DNA of 64,000 nt from positions 62,001-126,000 of the forward strand of contig NZ_JAAAKV010000014.1 in NCBI RefSeq assembly GCF_009905725.1, read 5' to 3'. Made by a program: the position numbers and the translations under genes. The notes beneath the pieces were generated by a model, which did not search any database, was not told the DNA's origin, and saw only the letters and a list, made by a program, of their open reading frames with translations. The DNA is from Emticicia sp. CRIBPO. Its GTDB lineage: Bacteria > Bacteroidota > Bacteroidia > Cytophagales > Spirosomataceae. Of this stretch, positions 45,701 to 53,679 are shown piece by piece (positions within the stretch are counted from its first letter, which is position 1; the number at the start of each line of letters is the position of its first letter).

Positions 45701-46094
45701 AGAAGAGCTGGACGGTTCTACAAGGCTTGAAGCAAACTTTATGAAAACGGCCTTGTTTATTTCCGGTACAAACGGGAAATTTGCAGAAGTAAACCTTCCG
45801 GCAGAGGCACAGTTCTCGCCTGTTTTTACAATCACTTCCCTGGATTATAACAAGGACGGTAAAAAAGACCTTTTACTTTGCGGCAATATCGACCGTGCCA
45901 GGCTTAAGTTCGGAAAATACGACGCCAATTTCGGGTTGTTGCTGAAAGGTGACGGCAAGGGAACGTTTACCGCCATTCCGAAACTGGAGAGTGGTTTCAG
46001 CATAGAAGGAGATGTCAGAAGCGTTATTCCGCTGGGTGATTTATTGTTGTTGGGTATAAATCAGAAACCGTTGCAGGCTTATAAGCTGCAGTAA
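42708..46094 (+). CDS. FG-GAP/VCBS repeat lipoprotein with UnbV (ASPIC) domain
   Basis: A 1128-residue exported lipoprotein (lipobox around Cys22, LTMSGCKT). At least 14 FG-GAP-type calcium-binding loops are seen, such as DVNNDGLEDIYF, DVNGDGLLDIYV, DYDKDGDLDMFL, DLNGDGWQDLYV and DYNKDGKKDLLL, in two sets that flank an UnbV/ASPIC domain (GIGAKVTLYSGGKLQYLEQM, about 560-625). Such proteins form beta-propellers on the cell surface. They often accompany SusC/D pairs and vanadium haloperoxidase-like genes in Bacteroidota; their role is not established. The gene follows the susD terminator and precedes the haloperoxidase gene by 18 nt. Confidence 0.9.
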   Translation: MKLPLYLFSGLFVFLILTMSGCKTADKGTESSDASDEPAVFTLLGADKTKIDFQNIINEGLNTNVLMYEYFYNGGGVAVGDVNNDGLEDIYFTSNMQSNRLYLNKGNMTFEDVTAAAGVSGREGPWKTGVTMADVNGDGLLDIYVCYSGNLSPEKRKNQLFINKGNGQAGVPVFEEKAEAYGLDSPATSTQASFFDYDKDGDLDMFLLNHNPKSLPVLDEATTAEMLKTEDPSNGMRFYRHDKNTNGEPVFKDITRQAGFQSSALSYGLGIGVADLNGDGWQDLYVSNDYTIPDFLYLNDKKGGFINQITKSVGHTSHFSMGSDVSDINNDGFSDVFTLDMLPEDNRRQKLLMSPDNYEKFDFNLKVGFGHQYMRNMLQINQGVDKDDASNTQLRFSEVGQLAGISNTDWSWSALFADYDNDGWKDLFVTNGYLRDYTNLDFLKYMSDFMANNQANIQRQNVLDLVLKIPSSNLTNYVFKNNGNLTFKNVTTNWGISQPANSNGAAYADLDNDGDLDMVVNNINLPAFIYQNDTEKQSKNTYLKVKLSGEKQNKLGIGAKVTLYSGGKLQYLEQMPTRGYQSSVSPVLHFGLGKVITIDSLKVVWLSGKSETIKGIKANQQLTFEEKNAKETAVKPGAVKPFYAKIASPLAYQQTKNTLNDFKRQPLLVNPISFSGPCMVKGDVNGDGLEDVFVGGGFGQTGAVYLQSKSGSFSLKAQPSFEADKESVDTDALFFDANHDGFTDLYVASGGYHNFTPDDARLQDRLYLNDGKGTFTKSPKALPAMLVSKSCVRATDINGDGHQDLFVGGRVIPGRYPESPQSYILINNGKGEFKDETARIAPQLKNAGMITDAAWHDLNNDKKTELILVGEWMPVTVLTLNAGKLSDVTKDYFDKSYKGLYNKLLLEDLNGDGKADLVLGNLGLNAQIKASEKEPAEMIFKDFDDNGAIDPILTFYIQGKSYPYVTRDEMLDQMSIMRTRFPDYKSYADATINDIFTKEELDGSTRLEANFMKTALFISGTNGKFAEVNLPAEAQFSPVFTITSLDYNKDGKKDLLLCGNIDRARLKFGKYDANFGLLLKGDGKGTFTAIPKLESGFSIEGDVRSVIPLGDLLLLGINQKPLQAYKLQ

Positions 46095-46112
46095 TCAAAT
46101 TGGTAAATTGAA

Positions 46113-47456
46113 ATGAGGTCATTATTCTTATATATTTTATTGGGTGTGGCTGGCTTCGGTTGTCAGAAAAGCCAGGAAAAGATGCCCGAACTGGGTAGCC
46201 ACGAAATCAGCAAGGTGGTTTCCCAGATGACAGATGTTATGCTGCATGATGTGTCGAATCCTCCTTTGGCTACCCGTTTTTTCTCCTATGCCAGTCTGGC
46301 AGGTTATGAGGTGATCGTACAGAACGATCCCAGATTTTCCTCATTCAAAGGGAAAGTAAATGCTTATCCGGACATCACGAAACCTAAAGTTGAGGGGCCG
46401 TATTCTTACCAGATGAGTGCTGTACTGGCCATGATCGAAACGGCCAAGAAAATGCAGCCTTCAGGTAAGTTACTGGACGGTTATGAAAAAAAATGGCTGG
46501 ATTCGTGTCAGAAAGCCGGGTTTTCAGAAGAAGTTATCAGGAATTCTCTGGAGTATGCCGTTCAGATCAGCAAGCAGATCCTGCCTTACGGAAAAGGGGA
46601 TAAATACAATAAGATCAGTAATTTTCCGCGTTATACACCCAAAATGAAGGAAGGGTACTGGTATCCGACACCTCCGGGGTATTTTGCGGCGGTTGAGCCG
46701 TATTTCTTTACTGTACGATCGTTTAACCTCGATTCATCATCACAGTTTAAACCGGTTCCGCCTGTACCGTTCTCGAATCAGAAGGGCTCAGCTTTTTATA
46801 AGCTGGTAGAAGAAGTTTATCATCAGAAATTGCCACAGGAACACCGCGAAATCGCGGCTTTCTGGGATTGCAATCCTTTTGCCCTGCAGGACAACGGCCA
46901 CCTGATGGTCGGTATGAAGAAGATTTCTCCGGGTGCCCACTGGATGGGTATTGCGGGCATTGCCTGTGACCAGGCCAAATTCAGTCTGGAGCAATCCATG
47001 CAGGTTTATGCCACTCTGTCTATGAGCCTGATGGATGCTTTTATCATTTGCTGGGATGAAAAATACCGCAGCGACAGGGTCAGACCCGAAACGGCTATCA
47101 GAAAATTCATTGACCCGAAATGGCGTCCTATGCTTCAGACACCCCCTTTCCCGGAATACCTGAGTGGACATTCGACCATTTCATCGACTGCTTCCGTTAT
47201 TCTGACTCATTTTTTTGGTGAAAATTTTAAATATACAGATATTGTGGAGGTTCGTTTCGGATTGAAAGCACGCAGCTTTTCATCATTCAGACATGCAGCT
47301 GAAGAGGCGGCGATATCAAGACTTTACGGAGGGATACATTTTACAGATGCGATAGATAACGGGATGAAACAAGGGTTTATTTTGGGAGACCATATTGTCG
47401 GCCGCTTGTTTAAAGATAACAGTAAGAACACGGTGGCCATGAAGACACCGAATTAA
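46113..47456 (+). CDS. Vanadium-dependent haloperoxidase/PAP2-type lipoprotein
   Basis: A 447-residue protein with a lipobox-like leader (GVAGFGCQ, Cys17). The vanadate/phosphate-binding motifs are intact: KYRSDRVRP (Lys317, Arg324), LSGHST (353 His) and SRLYGGIHFTD (Arg403, His409, Asp412), in PAP2/vanadium haloperoxidase order. Members oxidise halides or act as acid phosphatases; the two cannot be told apart from these residues alone. It lies after the FG-GAP lipoprotein and before galK, and so belongs to the Sus-like locus. Confidence 0.9.
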   Translation: MRSLFLYILLGVAGFGCQKSQEKMPELGSHEISKVVSQMTDVMLHDVSNPPLATRFFSYASLAGYEVIVQNDPRFSSFKGKVNAYPDITKPKVEGPYSYQMSAVLAMIETAKKMQPSGKLLDGYEKKWLDSCQKAGFSEEVIRNSLEYAVQISKQILPYGKGDKYNKISNFPRYTPKMKEGYWYPTPPGYFAAVEPYFFTVRSFNLDSSSQFKPVPPVPFSNQKGSAFYKLVEEVYHQKLPQEHREIAAFWDCNPFALQDNGHLMVGMKKISPGAHWMGIAGIACDQAKFSLEQSMQVYATLSMSLMDAFIICWDEKYRSDRVRPETAIRKFIDPKWRPMLQTPPFPEYLSGHSTISSTASVILTHFFGENFKYTDIVEVRFGLKARSFSSFRHAAEEAAISRLYGGIHFTDAIDNGMKQGFILGDHIVGRLFKDNSKNTVAMKTPN

Positions 47457-47520
47457 ACTTTACCTCTATAATTTAATATAATTAGTAATTAATTCAAAAT
47501 ATACCCGATTTTGAATTTAA

Positions 47521-48708
47521 ATGGAATGTGAAATGTGGAACGCAGAATTGATTAGCTCGAAGTTTGAGTCAATTTACAATCAAAATCCAACAACCGTCAT
47601 CAAGTCGCCGGGAAGAATCAATTTAATCGGAGAACACACTGATTATAACGATGGCTTTGTATTGCCAGCGGCCATTGATAAAGCTATTTATTTTGCTTTG
47701 AGAGAACGGGAAGACAGATTATGTAGGTTTTATTCAGTAGATCTGGATGACTACCATGAGATAAATTTAGACGATTACGCCAAATCTCCGAAACAATGGG
47801 CTAACTATCTTATCGGAGTCATTAATGAAATTCAGGAAGAGGGACACCAGATACCCACAGGTTTTGAACTGGCTTTTGGCGGTGATATCCCATTGGGAGC
47901 CGGACTGTCTTCTTCTGCCGCTGTCGAAACAGGCATGGGCTATGGTTTGAGCCAGCTCTTCGGATTGTCGGTTGACAGGCTCACGCTGGCCAAGGTGGCA
48001 CAAAGGGCAGAACGGAAGTTTGCGGGACTGAATTGCGGCATCATGGATATGTATGCTTCCCTGTTCGGAAAAAGGGACGCTGTGATCAAACTCGACTGCA
48101 GGGCCCTGACACACCAGTATTTTGACCTTCCGACCAAAAATCATTCGATTGTTTTGTGCAACACCGGCGTCAAACACAATTTGTCGGAAACCGCTTATAA
48201 CAAACGCCGTGAAGAATGTGAAGAGGGTGTGGCCATCATTCAGACGCAATTTCCTGCTGTGGTTTCACTCAGGGATATTTCGCTGTCTCAGCTGACCTCC
48301 ATTGAGAGCCTTTTCCCGCCCGTAGTTTATCGCAGATGCCACTTTGTTGTGGCAGAGATAGAAAGGGTAGGCAGGGCCTGCAGTGCCCTTACAGGTGGCC
48401 GTTTTAAGGAATTCGGCGATTTTATGTATGAAACCCACGAAGGTCTGAGAGATGACTATGAAGTGAGCTGTCCAGAACTTGATTTTCTGGTAGAGCAAGC
48501 CAAGCTGAATCAAGATGTACTAGGCTCAAGAATGATGGGCGGCGGTTTTGGAGGCTGTACCATCAACCTGATCAAAAATGATGGGATTGAAGACTTTATC
48601 GCTTCTGCCACCAAGGCCTATGAAGCAGCGTTTAACATCGAATTGAAAAGTTATACGGTGGTTTTGAACAACGGCGTAGAAGAGGTGTCTCTTGTGCCGG
48701 GCGAATAA
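47521..48708 (+). CDS. galK: Galactokinase
   Basis: A 395-residue GHMP kinase. It phosphorylates galactose at C1 in the Leloir pathway. The galactokinase signature GRINLIGEHTDYNDGFVLP, the ATP loop GGDIPLGAGLSSSAAVE and the motif SRMMGGGFGGCTINLI are all present. Start: the first Met at 47521, with another four codons later. galT and galM are not in the window. Its place after the Sus-like genes (64 nt gap) suggests that the locus supplies galactose, or a galactose-containing compound; this is inference. Confidence 0.95.
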   Translation: MECEMWNAELISSKFESIYNQNPTTVIKSPGRINLIGEHTDYNDGFVLPAAIDKAIYFALREREDRLCRFYSVDLDDYHEINLDDYAKSPKQWANYLIGVINEIQEEGHQIPTGFELAFGGDIPLGAGLSSSAAVETGMGYGLSQLFGLSVDRLTLAKVAQRAERKFAGLNCGIMDMYASLFGKRDAVIKLDCRALTHQYFDLPTKNHSIVLCNTGVKHNLSETAYNKRREECEEGVAIIQTQFPAVVSLRDISLSQLTSIESLFPPVVYRRCHFVVAEIERVGRACSALTGGRFKEFGDFMYETHEGLRDDYEVSCPELDFLVEQAKLNQDVLGSRMMGGGFGGCTINLIKNDGIEDFIASATKAYEAAFNIELKSYTVVLNNGVEEVSLVPGE

Positions 48709-48719
48709 ACCTGATATGA

Positions 48720-48747
48720 GCCATCAATGTTTTAACCCATTGATGGC
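48720..48747 (+). terminator. Hairpin after galK
   Basis: A 10-bp perfect stem (GCCATCAATG with CATTGATGGC) has an 8-nt loop and lies 11 nt past the galK stop. There is no U-run, so it may stabilise the 3' end rather than terminate alone. Confidence 0.6.
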
Positions 48748-48861
48748 GGAATTTCAATGCCTGTACCTCGTTCTGAAATAAAAATATAAATCCGTTGGCT
48801 TTGGGCTGATAGGGATATTCATTAACTTGTCGGCATATTAACCAGAAGCTCACTTAGCCTA

Positions 48862-50493
48862 ATGAACAGGGGAAAAAATCTGCAAAAACTCAGGGAAGAA
48901 ACTTTTGATATTTGTGTTATCGGGGCCGGGGCTACCGGGGCCGGAGTGGCTCTTGATGCTGCTTTGAGAGGCTTCAGGGTAGCCTTGATCGAAAAAGAAG
49001 ACTTTGCCTCTGAGACCTCTTCCAAATCTACGAAATTGATTCACGGCGGGGTCAGATACCTGGAGCAGGCCTTCAAAAACCTTGATTTCGGGCAATTGAA
49101 ACAAGTCAGGCACGGTCTGGCTGAAAGGCACTTCGTACTGTCGAATGCTCCGCACCTGGCACGCCCTCTCGGCATTATTACCCCTGTTTTTTCCTGGTTT
49201 GAAGGACTTTATTTTTCGATAGGTCTCGTGATGTACGGCTGGTTTGCCAAAAATGACACCCTTCCGAAAGCCAGGTGGCTCAGTAAAAAAGAGACCCTGG
49301 ACAGGATAAAAAATATGTCTTCCCGCATACACAGCGGTGTTTTATATTATGACGGCCAGCTGGATGATGCCCGGTATTGTCTTGCTTTGGTTCAAAGTGC
49401 AGATAAAGCCGGTGCTGCAGTAGCCAACTATACCGAAGTTCTCGGATTTGAAAAAGAAGCCTCCGGTCAGCTTACTGCGGTTAAGGTCAGAGAGAGAAAT
49501 TCCGGCGATGTTTTTTCAATCAAAAGCAGGTTATTTATCAATTGTACCGGCGTATTTTCCGATAAAATACGCCTGATGGCTAATCCGCAGGAGGTACCGC
49601 GTATCAGACCAAGCAAGGGCGTCCACATTATTCTCAAAAAAGAATATCTTAACGGCAGCGAGGCTATCCTGATTCCGAAAACAAAAGACGGTCGTGTGGT
49701 GTTTGTGATTCCTTTTGAGGGTATCGTAATGGTCGGTACCACCGATACGCCCGACAACCGCACAGATGCTGAACCTGTGCTGGAAAGTGCGGAAGTTGAT
49801 TATTTGCTGGAAACCATCAGTCCGTTTCTGAATAAGGTTCCTGCCAAAAGTGAAGTACAGGCAGGTTTCGGTGGGCTAAGGCCTTTGCTGGCAGCTAACC
49901 GGAAGGATACCAAGAGCTTGCTCCGTGACCATGAAATTGAACATGACCATGCCAGCAACCTGCTGAGTGTTTTGGGCGGGAAATGGACCACTTTCCGTCT
50001 CATGGCCCAGGACGCGGTAGATGAGGCCTGCAGGATTCTGGAAACAGAGCGAACCTGTAAAACCCCGGATCATAAGCTTCACGGGGCTGATAAAGCCGGT
50101 GACGGGCAGTCTGAACTGGAAGAACTGACCACAAAATCCGGCATCAGCGAGGAATCTGTTATCCATCTGAAATCCAAATACGGAGATCAGGCAGGTGCGG
50201 TTTTAGCTTTGTGTGAAGACAATACCGGACTGGCAGCTCTGATCCATAAAGACTATCCTTATATAAAAGCAGAGGCTTTGTATGCAGCCAGATATGAGAT
50301 GGCTGTTACCCTCCGTGATTTTTTCGCCAGGCGAATCAGGTTTGAACTGACGGACTGGCAAGCTACCATTGATTCTGTAGAGACTGTAGCTCTGATCATG
50401 GCCGGCGAACTCCTTTGGGACGAATCTTTTACAAAGAATCAGATAGAAGATTACAGAAAACAACTCGGAAATTTCATCTCTGAGGCATCCTGA
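48862..50493 (+). CDS. glpD: Aerobic glycerol-3-phosphate dehydrogenase
   Basis: A 543-residue FAD enzyme. It oxidises glycerol-3-phosphate to dihydroxyacetone phosphate and passes electrons to the quinone pool at the inner face of the membrane. The FAD motif DICVIGAGATGAGVALDAA, the stretch KSTKLIHGGVRYLEQAF, the substrate region SKGVHIILKKEY and IVMVGTTDTPD, and GFGGLRPLL are typical. The C-terminal DAO_C domain (about 400-520) is complete. No glpK or glpF lies nearby; the gene stands alone before feoAB. Confidence 0.95.
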   Translation: MNRGKNLQKLREETFDICVIGAGATGAGVALDAALRGFRVALIEKEDFASETSSKSTKLIHGGVRYLEQAFKNLDFGQLKQVRHGLAERHFVLSNAPHLARPLGIITPVFSWFEGLYFSIGLVMYGWFAKNDTLPKARWLSKKETLDRIKNMSSRIHSGVLYYDGQLDDARYCLALVQSADKAGAAVANYTEVLGFEKEASGQLTAVKVRERNSGDVFSIKSRLFINCTGVFSDKIRLMANPQEVPRIRPSKGVHIILKKEYLNGSEAILIPKTKDGRVVFVIPFEGIVMVGTTDTPDNRTDAEPVLESAEVDYLLETISPFLNKVPAKSEVQAGFGGLRPLLAANRKDTKSLLRDHEIEHDHASNLLSVLGGKWTTFRLMAQDAVDEACRILETERTCKTPDHKLHGADKAGDGQSELEELTTKSGISEESVIHLKSKYGDQAGAVLALCEDNTGLAALIHKDYPYIKAEALYAARYEMAVTLRDFFARRIRFELTDWQATIDSVETVALIMAGELLWDESFTKNQIEDYRKQLGNFISEAS

Positions 50494-50516
50494 TTTATGA
50501 TTTTTGTCAGTAAGTC

Positions 50517-50547
50517 GTTGAGGTAAGAACAAAATTGCTTATGTTTG
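50517..50547 (+). promoter_or_regulatory. Predicted feoAB promoter
   Basis: TATGTTTG (50540-50547) is a clean Bacteroidota -7 element. GTTG (50517-50520) sits as a near-match -33 box with a 19-nt spacer. The transcript would start around 50554, giving a leader of about 25 nt before feoA. Confidence 0.6.
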
Positions 50548-50555
50548 TGTTCTTA
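50524..50555. promoter_or_regulatory. Interrupted palindrome over the feoAB promoter
   Basis: TAAGAACA (50524-50531) is matched exactly, inverted, by TGTTCTTA (50548-50555) with 16 nt between. The -7 element lies between the arms and the right arm covers the predicted transcript start, so a bound protein would block transcription. An iron-responsive repressor (Fur or DtxR/MntR type) is the natural candidate. Confidence 0.55.
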
Positions 50556-50578
50556 TTTATAATGAATCTAATTATGTT

Positions 50579-50815
50579 ATGCAGATGACGGTAGCTGATT
50601 TAAAGCTGGGGGAGATTGGGGTTATCAATTCGTTTTCAGATAGTAAATTATCTTTGAAATTGCTGGAAATGGGTTGTTTGCCGGGTACTGAAGTAAAGCT
50701 AGACTTTATCGCACCTCTGGGCTGTCCGTTTTGTATTTCTGTGGGTGAAAACTACCAGTTGTCTCTCAGGAAATCAGAAGCTGCCACGATCAATATCTCT
50801 TTTCCCTTAAACTGA
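50579..50815 (+). CDS. feoA: FeoA iron transport accessory protein
   Basis: A 78-residue SH3-like protein. The core shows LKLGEIGVINSFSD, LKLLEMGCLPGTEVKLD and SLRKSEAATINI, all typical of FeoA. It is thought to bind FeoB and to aid ferrous iron uptake. It is a separate gene here and not fused to FeoB, as it is in some Bacteroidota. FeoB follows after 19 nt. Confidence 0.94.
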   Translation: MQMTVADLKLGEIGVINSFSDSKLSLKLLEMGCLPGTEVKLDFIAPLGCPFCISVGENYQLSLRKSEAATINISFPLN

Positions 50816-50834
50816 ATTTGCCCGTCCCGTCCTT

Positions 50835-52937
50835 ATGAAAGTAGCATTAATTGGCAATCCAAATTCTGGAAAATCATCTCTATTTAACCAGCTCACCGGA
50901 CTCAGACAAAAGATCGGAAATTTTCCGGGAGTGACGGTTGATAAGAAAATTGGCTTCTGCCGGTTAAACAATCAGACTGAAATTGAAATCATTGATCTTC
51001 CGGGTACATACAGTATATATCCCAATTCCCTCGATGAGCAGGTAGTGCTTGAAATTCTGGCCAATCCTGCCAACAAAGACTATCCTGACCTGATTGTAGT
51101 GGTGGCTGATGCTTCCAACCTGAAGCGTAATATGCTGCTTTTTGAACAGGTTAATGACCTGGGAATACCTACCATACTGGCCTTGAATATGCTTGATGCC
51201 GCCAATGAAGTGGGAGTTTCGGTAGATTCTGTTAAACTTGAGAAACTGCTTGGGGTCTCGGTAGTAGAGATCAATGCCCGCGAAGGCATCGGAATGCAGG
51301 GATTGAAAATGGTGATCGCCAGAAACCTTGAATCACCGAAAGTACATCTGAATCCCGCTGTGATTGATGAAAAAGACAAGGCCATTGTCAGTCAGGTAAC
51401 AGAGAAATTTGGAATAAAGAATGAATACCTCGCTGCTCAATACCTGGCACAAACTCCCAAGCTATCTTTCCTGAGCTTTGATCAGCAGAAGGATTTGCAG
51501 GCACTGGTTGAAAAATCGGGTTTTGATGCAGACCGTTTTCAATCTGACGAAGTCATTAACAGGTATGCTGACATTGCTCACAACCTGGATCAGGTCATCA
51601 GCATTCAGAAGGAAGAAAAAATAAAAGAGACATTCTCGACACGACTGGATAAGATATTGCTCCACAAGTTCTGGGGTTACTTCATTTTTCTTACGATTTT
51701 GTTTGTGATATTCCAGTCGGTATTTACACTGGCCAGCTATCCGATGGACTGGATTGACGAGAATATGGGAGCCTTAACGGATTGGCTCAAGGCCATACTG
51801 CCTGAAAGCAAGCTGACGGATTTATTAACCGACGGTCTGATTGCCGGCATTGGTGGTGTGGTGATTTTCATTCCCCAGATCGCCTTTTTATTTGCCTTTA
51901 TTTCGCTGCTCGAAGAATCGGGTTATATGGCCCGTGTGGTGGTTTTGATGGATAAACTGATCCGGAAATTCGGTCTGAGCGGCAAGAGTGTGGTACCATT
52001 GATTTCAAGCATGGCCTGTGCTGTTCCTGCGATTATGTCTGCCCGGACGATAGGCAACTGGAAAGACCGTCTGATTACGATCATGGTGACACCTCTGATG
52101 AGTTGTTCGGCCAGGTTACCGATTTATACGATTTTAATTGCCCTTGTGATTCCTCAGAATACGGTTTTCGGTATTTTTGGTTTACAAGGACTGGCTCTGA
52201 TGTCACTGTACCTGCTCGGTTTCTTTTCAGCTCTTATCGCAGGCTGGCTGATGAAACGTTTTATGAAGTCCAAAGAGAGGAGTTATTTTGTGATGGAGCT
52301 GCCTACCTATAAAATGCCCCGCTGGAGCCAGGTCGGTTTTACTATTTTTGAAAAGGCCAAGACTTTCGTTTTTGAAGCCGGGAAGGTGATCATTGCCATT
52401 TCCATTGTACTTTGGGTGCTTTCTACTTATGGTCCGGGTGATAGCCTTGACAAGGCCGAAGCACGTGTGATCGCCGAAAATCCGGAAGCTGAGCAAACAG
52501 ACCTTGATAATAAAATAGCAGGAGCAAGGCTGCAGTCTTCTTATGCCGGGATGTTCGGCAAGGTGATAGAGCCTGTCATCAAACCTCTGGGCTATGACTG
52601 GAAAATCGGTATTGCCCTGATTGCGTCATTTGCTGCCCGTGAGGTTTTTGTAGGTACCATGTCGACGATCTACAGTATCGGAGGAGACAACGCCGACGAA
52701 AACACCATTAAGGCCCGCCTGAGGAATGAAAAGAATCCGGTGACGGGTGAGCAGGTATTTTCGGTAGCGACTTCTTATTCCCTGCTGATTTTCTACGTAT
52801 TTGCCATGATGTGTATGAGTACGATCGCCGTAGTTTACAGGGAAACGAAGAGCTGGAAATGGCCGATGATTCAGCTGGTTTATATGAGTGTGTTGGCTTA
52901 TGTATCTGCGTTGGTGGTTTATCAGTTGCTGAAATAA
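50835..52937 (+). CDS. feoB: FeoB ferrous iron transporter
   Basis: A 700-residue inner-membrane protein. The N-terminal G-protein domain has G1 (GNPNSGKSSLFN), G3 (DLPGTYS) and G4 (LNMLD). A GDI-like helical domain (about 170-270) is followed by two Gate domains and about eight membrane helices, with the conserved GLSGKSVVPLISSMACAVP and SCSARLPIY that contain conserved Cys residues. It takes up Fe2+ into the cytoplasm. It is about 70 residues shorter than E. coli FeoB. feoC is absent. Confidence 0.96.
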   Translation: MKVALIGNPNSGKSSLFNQLTGLRQKIGNFPGVTVDKKIGFCRLNNQTEIEIIDLPGTYSIYPNSLDEQVVLEILANPANKDYPDLIVVVADASNLKRNMLLFEQVNDLGIPTILALNMLDAANEVGVSVDSVKLEKLLGVSVVEINAREGIGMQGLKMVIARNLESPKVHLNPAVIDEKDKAIVSQVTEKFGIKNEYLAAQYLAQTPKLSFLSFDQQKDLQALVEKSGFDADRFQSDEVINRYADIAHNLDQVISIQKEEKIKETFSTRLDKILLHKFWGYFIFLTILFVIFQSVFTLASYPMDWIDENMGALTDWLKAILPESKLTDLLTDGLIAGIGGVVIFIPQIAFLFAFISLLEESGYMARVVVLMDKLIRKFGLSGKSVVPLISSMACAVPAIMSARTIGNWKDRLITIMVTPLMSCSARLPIYTILIALVIPQNTVFGIFGLQGLALMSLYLLGFFSALIAGWLMKRFMKSKERSYFVMELPTYKMPRWSQVGFTIFEKAKTFVFEAGKVIIAISIVLWVLSTYGPGDSLDKAEARVIAENPEAEQTDLDNKIAGARLQSSYAGMFGKVIEPVIKPLGYDWKIGIALIASFAAREVFVGTMSTIYSIGGDNADENTIKARLRNEKNPVTGEQVFSVATSYSLLIFYVFAMMCMSTIAVVYRETKSWKWPMIQLVYMSVLAYVSALVVYQLLK

Positions 52938-53269
52938 GCTTTTTAGCTGTAAGCTATAGGGTTTAAGCTTTATTCTTCACCTGTCAAATAATAAACGCCC
53001 TCAGACGTAAACCCCCCATTATCTGCCCGGTGTCTTCAGGCCCGGGCACGATGTGAAATTTTAATATTGAAGAGATGAACCCGAGGGATTCACATAGGTG
53101 TAAAAAGTTAGTAGCAATTCTAAAAAGTTATTCAGATACTCTTTTCTATATTCGAAACTTTTGATAGATTTAGGGATAATTCCGGAATCGTTTAAATATT
53201 CGGAGATGACCATTAATTATCCCTTAACCCATGCTTTTCCGGATGCCGGAAAGTATTAATCTTTCGCGT
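52938..53269. other. Non-coding gap after feoB
   Basis: About 330 nt without a gene. It contains a 7-bp hairpin (TGCCCGG at 53024-53030 with CCGGGCA at 53042-53048) and otherwise A/T-rich sequence. I see no reading frame or known element; it may hold the promoter of the small membrane-protein gene or a remnant of something lost. Confidence 0.4.
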
Positions 53270-53626
53270 ATGTTTGAAGCTAAAACTCTCAAAATCCTTT
53301 CTATTGTTGCTATTGTTATTTGTGTCCTAGGTTCAATTCTGAGTCTTGGCCTTGGTTTTCTCAGCGGGAAATTACTGGGGTATCTTCCTGTACTTTCCTG
53401 GGCCGTTCTTGCGTATGCGTCCTATTGTGCCATGAAACTGACAGGGTATGATATTTATGAAGAAGATCTGAAAAAGATCGGCTGGAGTATTTATGTTTTA
53501 TTTGCCGTTTTTGTGTTGTTCATTTTTGTGGGCTTGTCTATAGGGCCTGTTCTCGCTATTGTGATGGCGGCAAGGTTACATTTTCAGAAGTCTACTATTG
53601 AAGAATGGATGAGTAATAATGCATAA
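53270..53626 (+). CDS. Small membrane protein, unknown function
   Basis: A 118-residue protein with three or four membrane helices: about 7-30, 35-55 and 80-105. A soluble loop (MKLTGYDIYEEDLKKIGWSI) lies between them. I do not recognise a family. The frame is open from 53231, but the Met at 53270 places the first helix close to the N-terminus. It stands alone, with a strong hairpin following. Confidence 0.6.
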   Translation: MFEAKTLKILSIVAIVICVLGSILSLGLGFLSGKLLGYLPVLSWAVLAYASYCAMKLTGYDIYEEDLKKIGWSIYVLFAVFVLFIFVGLSIGPVLAIVMAARLHFQKSTIEEWMSNNA

Positions 53627-53632
53627 TTAACA

Positions 53633-53665
53633 GTAACAGCGACGTTTACATTACGTCGCTGTTAC
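53633..53665. terminator. 13-bp hairpin between convergent genes
   Basis: GTAACAGCGACGT (53633-53645) pairs perfectly with ACGTCGCTGTTAC (53653-53665) around a 7-nt loop. It lies between the small membrane-protein gene and the convergent PatB gene. No U-run follows on either strand, so termination is probable but not certain. Confidence 0.65.
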
Positions 53666-53679
53666 CGCTGTTATAAAGG

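Noticed and set aside
47767-48249. 160-codon open frame on the minus strand
   Set aside because: It is antisense to galK and shows no recognisable protein features.
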